The notes: generated by a model from the letters alone, not told the origin. Shown: positions 28,504 through 38,548, counted from the first letter of the stretch. The stretch: DNA of 64,000 nucleotides from Thermococcus litoralis DSM 5473 (GCF_000246985.2 NC_022084.1:2009224-2073223); one strand, 5' to 3'. Numbers and translations: made by a program.

Positions 28504-30207
28504 TCAGCTTCCAAAAATCATCTCCTTCAGCTTCTCTGGAAGCTCCTCTATCTTCACCCTTATCTGCTCCCTCGTGTCCCTGTCCCTTATCGTTACGGTG
28601 TTGTCTTCAGGCGTCTGGTTATCCACTGTTACACAGTAAGGCGTTCCTATCTCGTCGTACCTTGCATATCTCCTTCCAATGGTGTCCTTCTCGTCATAGA
28701 CAACTATGAACCCCTCTTTTTGCAGGGTTCTGAAGATGTCATAGGCTATGCTCGTTAGGGGCTCCTTGGCCACGAGGGGCAAAACGGCAACTTCTATCGG
28801 TGCCATGTCCTTCTTTATCTTGAGATAAACTCTTCCGTCTTCGTCCATAGCCAAGGAGTTCTCAAGGAGCAGGTAAAACGGTCTATCGATACCAAAGCTC
28901 GGCTCTAAGACGTGGGGCACTATCTTTTCGCCGGTTATCTTTTCTTCAACCTCTTTGATGAGGAAGTCGTCTTTTTCAAGTTCATAGCCGTCAATGATAA
29001 CCTTTCCAATCCGCTCAAGCCCTTCCACTATTTTCTTGAGCTCTTCCTGGCTCATCTCCTGGAGCTTCTGGTCAATCCTTTTTGCATCTTTCTTAAGTTT
29101 AGGCCCAACTTTTTTCATATTGAGGGAAACCTTAAGCTTTTTAACTATCTTGGGTTCTTTGTAGTGGATCATAACTGTTAAATCTGCCCCGCTTTCTTTT
29201 ATGTGTCTGCTTAGATCGTAGTCTCCCCTGTAGGCTATACCAACGCACTCAATCCATCCAAACCTTTCGCTGTGAATCTCCACATCCCATGTGTCGCTTG
29301 AGTAGTGCGCCCTCTCCTCTGGCAACTGCTGTCTGAACCTGATTTTATCCTCGGGAATGCCTATGTCGAGGAGAATTCTCTTTACCATGCCCATGTAATA
29401 GGCAAAGAATGTGTTCATCACGTAGCCCTTCTTCACAGCCTCTTCAAGGGTAACTTCGATCATGCCTAGGTCTTTAAGCTGGTGTTCTATTGGATAAAGC
29501 CTGACGATCTCGTCTTTAACTTCATCAAAGTGCGGATGCTCGGTCTCATTGGGATTGAAGAAAATCTCGACCTCCGCCTGAGTAAACTCTCTGAGTCTCA
29601 ACATCCCCTGTCTTGGGGAAATCTCGTTTCTATAGGCTTTTCCTATCTGAAAGACCCCGAATGGTAGTTGGTTTCTTGCAAAGTTGTTCAACCTCTTGAA
29701 GTTCACGAATATTCCCTGGGCAGTTTCGGGCCTCAGATAACCCTTCTTATCCTTGTAAGGTCCGATGTAAGTTTCAAACATCAAGTTAAAGTACCACACA
29801 TCGCTGAGCTCTCCGCCACATTCGGGGCACTTTATACCGTGCTCCCTTATGAGCTGTGTCAGGTGTTTTGCACTGAGCCCCTCTGTATCTATGCCAAGGG
29901 ATTCTTCAACCAAATGGTCGGCTCTAAACCTTGAGCCACACTTTTTACACTCGGTTAACGGGTCAACGAACTTCTCCACGTGACCAGAGGCGATAAAAAC
30001 CTCCTCCGGCGTGATATCGGGAGTTTCAATTTCAAAGAAGCCCTCCCTTATAAAGGCTTCTCTGATTTTCTTCTCGATTTTTCTTTTTATTGTAGCTCCC
30101 AAGGGACCGTAATCATAAAAACCTCTCGCTCCACCATAGATTTCAAAACTACCCCACGCAAAGCCCCTTCTTCTCATTAGGTCTTGAAGAACTTCATACT
30201 TATCCAT
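28504..30207 (-). CDS. glyS: Glycyl-tRNA synthetase
   Basis: A 567-residue class II synthetase of the archaeal/eukaryal alpha2 type that charges tRNA-Gly. Class II motif 2 is in AYRNEISPRQGMLRLREF and motif 3 in VLEPSFGIDRPFYLLL. A zinc-like cluster, TECKKCGSRF with IKCPECGG, sits in the insertion. The anticodon-binding domain with VAVLPLVAKEPL and TPYCVTVDNQTPEDNTV is at the C-terminus. The start is ATG 30207 with GGTGGTGTTC before it; the upstream in-frame start at 30234 lacks support. Confidence 0.95.
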   Translation of the reverse strand: MDKYEVLQDLMRRRGFAWGSFEIYGGARGFYDYGPLGATIKRKIEKKIREAFIREGFFEIETPDITPEEVFIASGHVEKFVDPLTECKKCGSRFRADHLVEESLGIDTEGLSAKHLTQLIREHGIKCPECGGELSDVWYFNLMFETYIGPYKDKKGYLRPETAQGIFVNFKRLNNFARNQLPFGVFQIGKAYRNEISPRQGMLRLREFTQAEVEIFFNPNETEHPHFDEVKDEIVRLYPIEHQLKDLGMIEVTLEEAVKKGYVMNTFFAYYMGMVKRILLDIGIPEDKIRFRQQLPEERAHYSSDTWDVEIHSERFGWIECVGIAYRGDYDLSRHIKESGADLTVMIHYKEPKIVKKLKVSLNMKKVGPKLKKDAKRIDQKLQEMSQEELKKIVEGLERIGKVIIDGYELEKDDFLIKEVEEKITGEKIVPHVLEPSFGIDRPFYLLLENSLAMDEDGRVYLKIKKDMAPIEVAVLPLVAKEPLTSIAYDIFRTLQKEGFIVVYDEKDTIGRRYARYDEIGTPYCVTVDNQTPEDNTVTIRDRDTREQIRVKIEELPEKLKEMIFGS

Positions 30208-30379
30208 GAACACCACCTTAGTGCATGAAGGCAAAGCACCTAAAAAAGTTTTGCTTCAGAGGTTTGGATTTTTGTTAATTGCTACTACCAAACTACTGTT
30301 GCATAAGCGTTACGGCTAATCTTTTTGTTCCTAAATCTTTAAGAACTATTAAACAGTAAATATGAGAAGGTGGCTCGTC

Positions 30380-31031
30380 ATGAGGGAAGTTATTAGAAGA
30401 GTTTGGGAGTCAATACTATTTGGAGAGAACGTACTTATCGAACACGACTCATCAACACCTCCTCATATAGGATTTGCTCACTTGTTAAATCTTGTTAAAT
30501 TGGGCATACAAAAAAGATTATGGTGTGGTTGTTGTGGACATTCTCGATACGCTCTACCTGTATAAGAGCCAGATGGAACTCCAAGGGCTAAACTCTGGCT
30601 TACTAGACAATGTTAGAGTTATCAAAATTGGGGGACGGTTGCACGTGGGGAATGTTATTACAAGACTTTCTTTTGGAGAGCCTGTTGTTCGGGAAAAGGA
30701 AGCATTTGGCATTGTTAAGTCAATTCTAGATGTGGGGGATAAAATAGTAAGCCTAGTTTTGGGATTTGATAAACTTTTCTTTGTAATAAATTCAAGAACA
30801 GAAGCATTGTCTATTGTGAATATCGTTCTGGGGTATACTGGAAATCCCAAGGGAATTGGCTACTACTTCATTAATACTGAGCTGTTAGAGAAGAATACTC
30901 CCAATATCCTCCCGCTCCTAGAGGAAGTTGCAACTACTGTCGTTGAGATAAGAAAGAAGGGTAAAAGTTTCTTTCTTAATGTCAAAAAATCAATCAACAG
31001 CGAAATTGATGGAGTGGAGGTGAAACTGTAA
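30380..31031 (+). pseudogene. DUF257 gene broken by a 10-bp tandem duplication
   Basis: The ATG at 30380 (after GGTGGCTCGTC) opens REVIRRVWESILFGENVLIE, the start of the Thermococcales DUF257 family (KaiC-like proteins of unknown role). The frame is lost at 30481-30500, where CTTGTTAAAT occurs twice in tandem. Removing one copy restores HLLNWAYKKDYGVVVVDILD and a continuous frame to the stop at 31031. The duplication of 10 bp, not a multiple of three, is therefore the whole cause. Downstream the family pattern continues (VRVIKIGGRLHVGNVI). Confidence 0.8.
30481..30500 (+). repeat. Perfect 10-bp tandem duplication (CTTGTTAAAT x2)
   Basis: Two adjacent identical copies at 30481-30490 and 30491-30500 inside the DUF257 gene. 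It shifts the frame by one and could arise, or revert, by replication slippage. Confidence 0.9.
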
Positions 31032-31046
31032 AACTTAGAAAGATAG

Positions 31047-31123
31047 TGGTGGACCGGGCGGGATTTGAACCCGCGGCCTACGGCTTGCGAAGCCGTCGCT
31101 CTCCCAGGCTGAGCTACCGGCCC
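31047..31123 (-). tRNA. tRNA-Ala (anticodon CGC)
   Basis: Complete cloverleaf on the minus strand with a 3' CCA encoded. The acceptor stem GGGCCGG pairs with CCGGTCC and has the G3-U70 pair that marks tRNA-Ala. The anticodon arm ACGGC-TTCGCAA-GCCGT places CGC at positions 34-36, reading the GCG codon. The T arm contains GGTTCAAATCC and the D arm AGCTCAGCCTGGGAGAGC. No intron is seen. Confidence 0.97.
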
Positions 31124-31169
31124 ATCCCGATTTTTATCTTTAGAGTCAACTTAAAAAGTTTTCCATGCA

Positions 31170-31826
31170 TTAAAACTTCTCGAGCGTTATATCCTTTACT
31201 TTTTTCTTTTCTTCATCAAAATCTATTGTGGCATAGTGTCCCCTCGACAGAGGACCTGGATTTACAATTATGGTTTTTCCGATCTCGTCTATTCCAATTG
31301 CCTCATGTATATGACCGCATATAACCAGTGGAGGCTGCTTTTCCTCAATGAATTTTCTCAGCGACTTGCTTCCGGCATGTGTTCCCACAAAGGTTTTGTC
31401 AACCTTGGTGTTTTTAGGCGGAACGTGAGAAAGCACTATATCGCCATCTTGGTAATTTTTGGTCAGAATTTCCCAAATCTCCTCTTCGCTGAACTCCCAT
31501 ATTGTCGAGAAAGGCGTTATGTTTGAGCCTCCTATTCCAACAATGCCGACACCATTAAACTCCACCCTTTTGTCGTGAAGGCTGATGTGGAGTTCTTCAA
31601 GCAGTTCAAGAACATCCCTCCCATCACAGTTCCCCATAACTGCATAGAAGGGCTTTCCAAAGTTAATAAATTCCTTCAGGATATTATAAGCTGCTTCTCT
31701 ACCCCTGAAATGGGTTATATCACCGGCTATTAGAATAAGGTCAGGCTCTTGTTCCTTGCTGTGTTCTAAAAGCTCTTTAACCTTGTTTCCTCTCCCGTGA
31801 ATGTCCGTTACCGCTATTATTCTCAT
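31170..31826 (-). CDS. Metallophosphoesterase, YfcE/MJ0912-like
   Basis: A 218-residue metallophosphoesterase: AVTDIHGRGNK (DxH), LIAGDITHFRG (GD), VMGNCDGRD (GNxD), VLSHVPPKN and ICGHIHEAIG (GHxH). Probable phosphodiesterase or phosphatase, substrate unknown. The start is ATG 31826 with GGTGAG in front; the open frame extends to 32012 but that part overlaps the next gene and reads as low-complexity sequence. Confidence 0.85.
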   Translation of the reverse strand: MRIIAVTDIHGRGNKVKELLEHSKEQEPDLILIAGDITHFRGREAAYNILKEFINFGKPFYAVMGNCDGRDVLELLEELHISLHDKRVEFNGVGIVGIGGSNITPFSTIWEFSEEEIWEILTKNYQDGDIVLSHVPPKNTKVDKTFVGTHAGSKSLRKFIEEKQPPLVICGHIHEAIGIDEIGKTIIVNPGPLSRGHYATIDFDEEKKKVKDITLEKF

Positions 31827-31908
31827 CTCACCACCCTTACAAAATACATGAGAGAGCTTAAATGCTTGATGGTTAAATTTAAAACTTGAAAACCAATTCA
31901 TAAAACGT

Positions 31909-32238
31909 ATGAGCGGATGGAAAGAAACCTTAAAAGAGGAGGGGCTTCTTGAGGTGGGAGATTTCATAATTGAAGTAAGCATAGATTCTGAATGCCCGTG
32001 CAAGGATGGCACCCTTTACCCGGCAGTTCTGATATACGACCTCAAAAACGAGGAAATTTATTACCTTGATGAACCCTTTGAACCTGTAAGCAACTTTAAG
32101 GAAGCCCTTGAGCAGGTTTTTGAGTGGATTGAGAGATATAAACATGGAGAGCTGCCGAGAATGAAGAGAAGCCCCAAGAAAGATGCTCCCAAAGAGGTAG
32201 TGCAGAGATTTTTGGAGGTTATAAAATCACTCGAGTAG
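31909..32238 (+). CDS. Conserved hypothetical protein, 109 aa
   Basis: A small soluble protein (MSGWKETLKEEGLLEVGD...) with two nearby cysteines (SECPCKDG) and a C-terminal helix rich in charged residues. There is no ribosome site, but a TATA-like TTAAATTTAAA lies about 30 bp upstream, so the message may be leaderless. Divergent from the phosphoesterase and upstream of deoxyhypusine synthase on the same strand. Family not recognised. Confidence 0.6.
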   Translation: MSGWKETLKEEGLLEVGDFIIEVSIDSECPCKDGTLYPAVLIYDLKNEEIYYLDEPFEPVSNFKEALEQVFEWIERYKHGELPRMKRSPKKDAPKEVVQRFLEVIKSLE

Positions 32239-32283
32239 GGCAAAAACTTTAAGTTCTTTTTTCAATGCTCCTTGGAGGTGTGA

Positions 32284-33698
<1,415 letters not shown>

Positions 33699-34148
33699 GG
33701 AATCTCCTCCTGAGTAGGACTTTTTCCTTAACACTAGAGAACTGGTTCTCCTTTATTCTATGCTCCATATCCATCCAGAGTTTTCTAAATTTATAAAAAT
33801 ACTCTGAAAGCTCAAGTTTATCGCCATAAATAACTCTGTGGTTCTTTATTATCTCTACCTGAATATACAGCGGAAGCTCCTCAAAGACTTTTATGTCATA
33901 TTTGCCCCCAAGCTTTTCCAGAATTTTTTCGTAAGTCCCTCTCTCTGGTCTAACAAGGCATACATCTATGTCACTTCTCTTTGTACTTTCTCCACTGGCA
34001 TGAGAACCATAAAGCAAAATGCCCATGCATTTGTTTCTGAAAGGATAAAAATCTTTACGAAGTTCATCAATGAGTTGCATCTCTATCCCACCATATCTTT
34101 TGCTGCAAAAGATTAAAAGAATTTCTGCTTGATTATAAAAAAAGAGGA

Positions 34149-35339
34149 TTAATAAAGCGTAACCCAAACCTCTTCTCCCTCTTTATACCCTTCGCTGTCC
34201 TCCGGGATTTCGAGGTAAGCATTGCTCTCAACTATTGCGCTCATTATTCCGCTTCCCTTCTTCTTAATCGGTACAGCTTCGCCGTTTTCGTAGTAAACCT
34301 TCACGAACTCATATCTGCCGAGGGAAGAGGGGACTTTTTCCTTGAGCTTTGCTTTGACCTTTAGTGGCTTGTAATCAGCTCCGACAAGCTTTGCAAGGGC
34401 GTATTTGACGTAGAGGTGGAACTGGGCAAAGACAGCTGCAGGATAGCCGCTCATGACAAAGACCCTCTCTCCATACCCTATCGGCCTTCCCGGTTTGTTC
34501 GTACATCCATGGAAGAGCAGATTAACAAACTTGTGAGCATAGTCCTTCTCCCCAAAGGCACTACCTCCGGTTATGAGAACGAGGTCGCATTCTTTTTTAG
34601 CTTTCTCGATTGTTTTTCCAATTAGTTCTTCATCATCCGGAAGCACACCATAAAAGACAGGTTTGCCAAAGTACTGCCTTACAAGGGCTTTCACCATTGC
34701 GGAGTTGCTTTCCAGGATTTTTCCTTTGTTCAAGGCTTTTTCATCAAACTCTTCTATAAGCTCATCACCTGTAACTATTATCCCGACTCTGGGCTTTCTT
34801 TTTACTTTGATAGTTTTAACCCCAAGGCCTTTGAGCATTCCGAGGTCTTGAGGTCTTAGAATACGTCCCTTCTTCAGGACGACCTCTCCCTTCTTCACGT
34901 CTTCACTTTTGAAAGCAACGTTTTGTCCGGGCGCAACGGGTCTGAGGACATAGATTTTGTTCCCTTCTCGCTTCACCTTTTCTTGCTCTATGACACCATT
35001 GGCTCCCTTTGGCATTTTGTTGCCTGTCATTAGCTTCACAGCTTTTCCATTTGTAACTTCCTTTTCGCTTTCCATCCCTGCTGTTATCTCATCAATAACC
35101 TCAAGCTCTACTGGAGCGTACTCTCTCGCCTGAAATGTATCTTCAGCCCTAACGGCATATCCATCAACGGCAGAACGGTCAAAGGGAGGCAAATCTATTG
35201 GCGAAACAACGTCCTCAGCGAGCACCCTTCCGAGAGCTTCGTCAAGAGGAAGTTCCTCAGTTTCTTCAATTTCTTTTAAGTCGTTTAGCATCATTTCAAG
35301 GGCTTTTCTGTAAGGGGTGAGCTGTTTGAATTCTCTCAT
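34149..35339 (-). CDS. moeA: Molybdopterin molybdenumtransferase MoeA
   Basis: A 396-residue MoeA that inserts molybdate or tungstate into molybdopterin. Motifs: DLPPFDRSAVDGYAVRAEDT, VKLMTGNKMPKGANGVIEQE, VGIIVTGDELIE and ITGGSAFGEKDYAHK. Thermococcales use the cofactor mainly with tungsten for ferredoxin oxidoreductases. moaB is just upstream on the same strand, and a copy of the AT-rich motif lies between the two genes. Confidence 0.93.
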   Translation of the reverse strand: MREFKQLTPYRKALEMMLNDLKEIEETEELPLDEALGRVLAEDVVSPIDLPPFDRSAVDGYAVRAEDTFQAREYAPVELEVIDEITAGMESEKEVTNGKAVKLMTGNKMPKGANGVIEQEKVKREGNKIYVLRPVAPGQNVAFKSEDVKKGEVVLKKGRILRPQDLGMLKGLGVKTIKVKRKPRVGIIVTGDELIEEFDEKALNKGKILESNSAMVKALVRQYFGKPVFYGVLPDDEELIGKTIEKAKKECDLVLITGGSAFGEKDYAHKFVNLLFHGCTNKPGRPIGYGERVFVMSGYPAAVFAQFHLYVKYALAKLVGADYKPLKVKAKLKEKVPSSLGRYEFVKVYYENGEAVPIKKKGSGIMSAIVESNAYLEIPEDSEGYKEGEEVWVTLY

Positions 35340-35349
35340 CTTATCACCT

Positions 35350-35384
35350 TCTAACTTTTAAGTTAAAAGTTATAACTTATAATC
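35350..35384 (-). repeat. AT-rich motif, copy C, between moaB and moeA
   Basis: On the minus strand this reads ATAAGTTATAACTTTTAAC followed by TTAAAAGTTAGAAGG. It shares GTTATAACTT and AAAAGTTAG with the copies at 21329 and 59138, and AGTTAGAAGG with 20228. It lies in the moeA upstream region and overlaps the last bases of moaB. Confidence 0.5.
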
Positions 35385-35892
35385 ACTCCCTCGCATGCTT
35401 GAGTATGTGATAGGCTTCCTTTTTGATAATTTCAAGTGCTGTTTTCACTGCGTTTAAGCTTCCAGGCAGGCAGAAGACAACTTTGCTCTCCTTGTCTCTT
35501 ATTATTCCGGCTGTTGCCCTGCTTAGAACCGCTGCAGTTCCAACTTCCTCGTAGCTTTTTAGCCTGAAGATTTCCCCAAAGCCAACGAGCTCTTTATCAA
35601 AGAGGGGTCTTAAGGCTTCAATCGTCACGTCTCTCCTTGTGATTCCGGTTCCCCCGGTGGTAATGACAACATCCGCCTTTTCGAGGGCTTCAATTACAGC
35701 CTTTATTATCTTGAGCTTCTCATCTGGTACAACCGCATAGTAAACGTTTTCATTTCCTTCCTTTTTTAGCTCCTCAATGATATAATAACCGCTTAGATCT
35801 TCCCTCTTTCCAAGACTTGCCGTGTCGCTGACGGTTATAACGGCGAACTTGAACTTTTTGGGTGCTTTGGCTTTGTGCTCTTCAACTCCCAT
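35383..35892 (-). CDS. moaB: Molybdenum cofactor protein MoaB
   Basis: A 169-residue MoaB/MogA-family protein that adenylylates molybdopterin. Motifs: VITVSDTASLGKREDLSG, DVVITTGGTGITRRDVTIEA and CLPGSLNAVKTALE. It precedes moeA on the same strand with a 43-bp gap, so the two are probably one operon for tungsten/molybdenum cofactor. Confidence 0.92.
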   Translation of the reverse strand: MGVEEHKAKAPKKFKFAVITVSDTASLGKREDLSGYYIIEELKKEGNENVYYAVVPDEKLKIIKAVIEALEKADVVITTGGTGITRRDVTIEALRPLFDKELVGFGEIFRLKSYEEVGTAAVLSRATAGIIRDKESKVVFCLPGSLNAVKTALEIIKKEAYHILKHARE

Positions 35893-35994
35893 TTTACACC
35901 ACCATTTAACATTCGGCTAAGAGGTTAATAACTTTTTAGCTAGGGTTCCTCAACAGTTTTTAAAGGCAAAAGGTAATATTTACTGGTGGCTCCT

Positions 35995-36744
35995 ATGCAC
36001 GAGCTCTACACGGTCTTGGCGGAGTATTACGATGCCATCTATCGAAAAAGGGCTGAGAGAGTTAGGATGGAGATCGACTTTGTTGAGGAAATATTCAAAA
36101 ACGATGCAAAGCGAGAGGTGAAGCGAATCCTCGATTTGGCCTGTGGAACGGGGATTCCAACCCTTGAGCTCGCAGAGAGGGGCTATGATGTTATTGGCTT
36201 AGACCTGCATGAAGAAATGCTTAAAGTTGCAAGACGAAAAGCCGAAGAAAGAGGTTTAGACGTTGAGTTCTTTCAGGGAGATGCCCTTGAAATAACCTTC
36301 GAGAATGAATTCGATGCTATTACAATGTTCTTCTCCAGCATCATGTATTTCGATGAGGAGAACCTTAAGAAGCTATTTAATGGTGTTGTTAAAGCTCTTA
36401 GGCCAGGAGGAGTGTTCATCGCAGACTTTCCATGCTGGTTCTATGAAGGGAGCAACGGCCCAATAGTGTGGGACGAGCAAAAAGGTGAAGAAAAGCTGGT
36501 AATTACAGATTGGCGTGAGGTAGAGCCAGCTTTCCAAAAGCTCCGCTTCAAGAGGCTCGTGCAGATAATTAAGCCAAATGGAGACACTAAAGCGTTTTTC
36601 GTTGATGACGAGCTCCAAATCTACACCCCAAGAGAAATGAGGCTTCTAGCAAGAGGGCACTTTAGCGAAGTTAGAATCTACGGGAATTTAAAGAGGGAAC
36701 TTGCCCCAAATGACAGAAGATACTGGCTTGTTGGGATTAACTGA
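35995..36744 (+). CDS. SAM-dependent methyltransferase, C-terminus formed by an IS end
   Basis: A 249-residue class I methyltransferase: motif I ILDLACGTGIPTLELAERG, post-I VIGLDLHEEML, then FFQGDALEI and KALRPGGVFIADFP. Substrate unknown. The start is ATG 35995 after GGTGGCTCCT. The TGA stop at 36742-36744 is the last three bases of the IS200/IS605 right end, so insertion may have replaced the original stop and a few residues. The protein still ends in a plausible YWLVGIN. Confidence 0.8.
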   Translation: MHELYTVLAEYYDAIYRKRAERVRMEIDFVEEIFKNDAKREVKRILDLACGTGIPTLELAERGYDVIGLDLHEEMLKVARRKAEERGLDVEFFQGDALEITFENEFDAITMFFSSIMYFDEENLKKLFNGVVKALRPGGVFIADFPCWFYEGSNGPIVWDEQKGEEKLVITDWREVEPAFQKLRFKRLVQIIKPNGDTKAFFVDDELQIYTPREMRLLARGHFSEVRIYGNLKRELAPNDRRYWLVGIN

Positions 36745-36890
36745 CCTCCTCCCCGGCGTGAATGGCGAGGGTTTGGCTTAACCTCTTGCCAATGACGGGA
36801 AGGTTTGAGGGGTCTCATTCAAACCCAAACTAAAGAGGGTCTTCGACCCCTCTGGGAGGGCCTTCCCCCAATTACCCCTACCTCCCGACA
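36742..36890 (-). ncRNA. Putative TnpB guide RNA (omega RNA) scaffold at the right end
   Basis: In IS605 elements the guide RNA overlaps the 3' end of tnpB and the right end, with the guide taken from the flank. Here the 3' end of the minus-strand tnpB is followed by CCCTCGCCATTCAC and GCCGGGGAGGAGGTCA, a hairpin with one stem mismatch. The guide would continue leftwards into 36741 and below, antisense to the end of the methyltransferase gene. The 5' limit given is a guess. An inference from the family. Confidence 0.45.
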
Positions 36891-38073
36891 AACCCGAGAG
36901 GCTCGGGGTTATCGTTTTCACTACTTTTCTCAAAATGTTAAACGCTCCAACTAAGTCCGCATTAAACACAAGCCCCGTTGCGGGACACTTAAATAATCCA
37001 CGAACAAATCTTGCCCCCTCGTGGGGCCTCCCGCAAACGGGGCACGTTTTTGAAGTGAAAGCCTCATCCGTGATTATAACCTCAATACCATACTCCTCAG
37101 CAACTTCTTTTAGACGTTTAATAATGTAGTTAAATCGCCAGACGTGAGAGAGAAGATAATTCTGCTTTTTACCCTTATCAGAATTCCTACTGATGCCCTT
37201 TGGATAGCCAACGATTATTCTGGAAACTCTCAACTGGTAGAGCCTCTCAACGGTCTGCCTTACTGCCGTGTTAATGTAGTGCTTTGCCTGTAGTTTCGCC
37301 TTCTCGTGCATTCTTGAGAGCTTTCTGCTCTTTTTAGCTCCAGACTTGTTGAGTTTGGACTGGTAATCAGCAATTCTTCTTTGCCAGTAGAAGGCAATGC
37401 TCTTGAGCGGTCTTCCATTGACTAAGAAACCCTCCCCGTTTTCAACGTAAACGGCCATTAAATTGTTTACTCCCAAGTCTATGCCTGCTGAAAGGTTTCC
37501 TAAGGGTTGTCTTGGGAGTTCAACCCATTCTCCCTCTTGAAGTCTCTTCTTCACAGTGTATGAGATGTGGACATACCATTTCCGCCTTATTGGGTCGTAA
37601 GTTATTTCCAATCTTCCCTGCTTTCCCTTCAAGTGTATTCTCCCCTTGAACTGGACTTTCAGCTTTTTGAACTTTCCAAGGCCTTTGAGGATTAGTTTAT
37701 TCCCTTCAATCTTGTATTGGTCATTTCTGAGGACGATTAAGCCTTTGTCCTTAACATCGTTTGGGGGTTTGGGTTTGAACCAGTTGGGTAGTTCCCCGTT
37801 CCGCTTGTTCCTTATGAGAGAGAAGAACGAACGCCAGCTTTCAGCGTTTTTTCTCGCTATTTGCTGGACTGTTGCAGAGCCTATTTCGGATTTAAACTCT
37901 TCATAGACTATTTTCTCGGTTTTGTTGAAGTCTATCGGCTTCCCCTCAAAGAATTCCTGTCTTCTCAAGTAGTTCACTCTATTCCAGACTTTGGAACTAA
38001 TTTGGGCTAACTCTTTGAGGGCTTCTTCTTGGGCTTTTGAGGGCTGGAGCTTAACGGTTACCGTCCGCTTCAT
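36778..38073 (-). CDS. tnpB: TnpB RNA-guided nuclease, RuvC-like
   Basis: A 431-residue TnpB (OrfB). RuvC-I is AGIDLGVNNLMAVYV (catalytic Asp). The second motif position reads IIVGYPKGIS, without the usual glutamate, while ITDEAFTSKTCPVCG downstream has a glutamate that could substitute. RuvC-III is FNADLVGAFNILRK. The zinc ribbon is CPVCG with a second half KCPATG lacking one cysteine. TnpB cuts DNA next to its motif under guide RNA control and helps retain the element. The start is ATG 38073 after GAGGAAA; 38088 is the alternative. The small gene upstream overlaps its start. Confidence 0.88.
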   Translation of the reverse strand: MKRTVTVKLQPSKAQEEALKELAQISSKVWNRVNYLRRQEFFEGKPIDFNKTEKIVYEEFKSEIGSATVQQIARKNAESWRSFFSLIRNKRNGELPNWFKPKPPNDVKDKGLIVLRNDQYKIEGNKLILKGLGKFKKLKVQFKGRIHLKGKQGRLEITYDPIRRKWYVHISYTVKKRLQEGEWVELPRQPLGNLSAGIDLGVNNLMAVYVENGEGFLVNGRPLKSIAFYWQRRIADYQSKLNKSGAKKSRKLSRMHEKAKLQAKHYINTAVRQTVERLYQLRVSRIIVGYPKGISRNSDKGKKQNYLLSHVWRFNYIIKRLKEVAEEYGIEVIITDEAFTSKTCPVCGRPHEGARFVRGLFKCPATGLVFNADLVGAFNILRKVVKTITPSLSGLSGGRGNWGKALPEGSKTLFSLGLNETPQTFPSLARG

Positions 38074-38233
38074 TTTCCTCGCTCTCAACTTTTTTAATCC
38101 AGAGCTTCATAGCTTCAGTCACAGCAACTCCCAATGCTCCTCGGATTTTCCCGTATTTTTTCGCCACGAGTTCTCTAAATTTCTTTTCGACCTCATCATC
38201 AACGGAAATAGTGATTACTCCCACTCCACTCAC
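38051..38233 (-). CDS. Small ribbon-helix-helix-like protein upstream of tnpB
   Basis: A 60-residue protein, MSGVGVITISVDDEVEKKF and so on, with a short strand (VITISVD) followed by two helices (EVEKKFRELVAKKYG and LGVAVTEAMKLWIKKV), the layout of ribbon-helix-helix DNA-binding proteins. The GGTGAG before its ATG is good. It overlaps the start of tnpB by about 23-38 bp, so the two are translationally coupled. It may autoregulate the element; this is inferred from fold and position. Confidence 0.6.
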   Translation of the reverse strand: MSGVGVITISVDDEVEKKFRELVAKKYGKIRGALGVAVTEAMKLWIKKVESEENEADGNR

Positions 38234-38316
38234 CTGTATTTAGTAGTATGGTTTAGTATTTAAGTGTTCTGGTAGAGTGCTCTCCTGCCTTTAGGCTGGT
38301 TTTCCAATTACTGCAT

Positions 38317-38337
38317 CCTCGCCCTAAAGGGGCGAGG
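38317..38337 (-). repeat. Left-end hairpin of the IS200/IS605-type element
   Basis: The 21 bases form a near-perfect palindrome, CCTCGCCC-TAAA-GGGGCGAGG, the type of subterminal hairpin recognised by the Y1 transposase. A second imperfect hairpin (CCTGCC-TTTA-GGCTGG) lies at 38284-38299. The same hairpin sequence family is seen at the orphan end at 17257. Confidence 0.7.
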
Positions 38338-38548
38338 CTTTCGGAAAGAAAAAGTAAACTTTTTAAACTCCAAATTTGTTTTATTTTCTGGTGGTGCATA
38401 TCGTCAATCGCCATACCGATTGCTGAATTTATTGAAAAACGGTTCTTCCTTTTCTGGTTAGTGAACTTTCTCTCACCACCGCTGGAAGGATTAACCTTTT
38501 TAAGGTACGCTTTTGATAGGTTAAACATCTTCAAAAGAGGTGATAGAA

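Larger units (their letters stand above)
36742..38340 (-). mobile_element. IS200/IS605-type element carrying tnpB but no tnpA
   Basis: Bounded on the right end (low coordinate) by GGGGAGGAGGTCA at 36742-36754 (minus strand) and on the left end by the hairpin at 38317-38337 and nearby flank. It contains a TnpB gene and a small ORF just upstream, and no Y1 transposase (tnpA). There are no terminal inverted repeats or target duplications, as expected for the family. The outer left boundary is uncertain by perhaps 20 bp. Without tnpA the element would need a transposase supplied elsewhere in the genome. Confidence 0.75.

Noticed and set aside
31840-32012. Upstream extension of the phosphoesterase frame
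   Set aside because: It overlaps the divergent gene at 31909 and reads as unlikely sequence; ATG 31826 has a clear ribosome site.
38345-38548. A possible short membrane peptide (IAIPIAEFIEKRFFLFW...) before valS
   Set aside because: No usable start codon or ribosome site. The frame is open by chance in the valS leader, though a small CAATCG/CGATTG hairpin is present.
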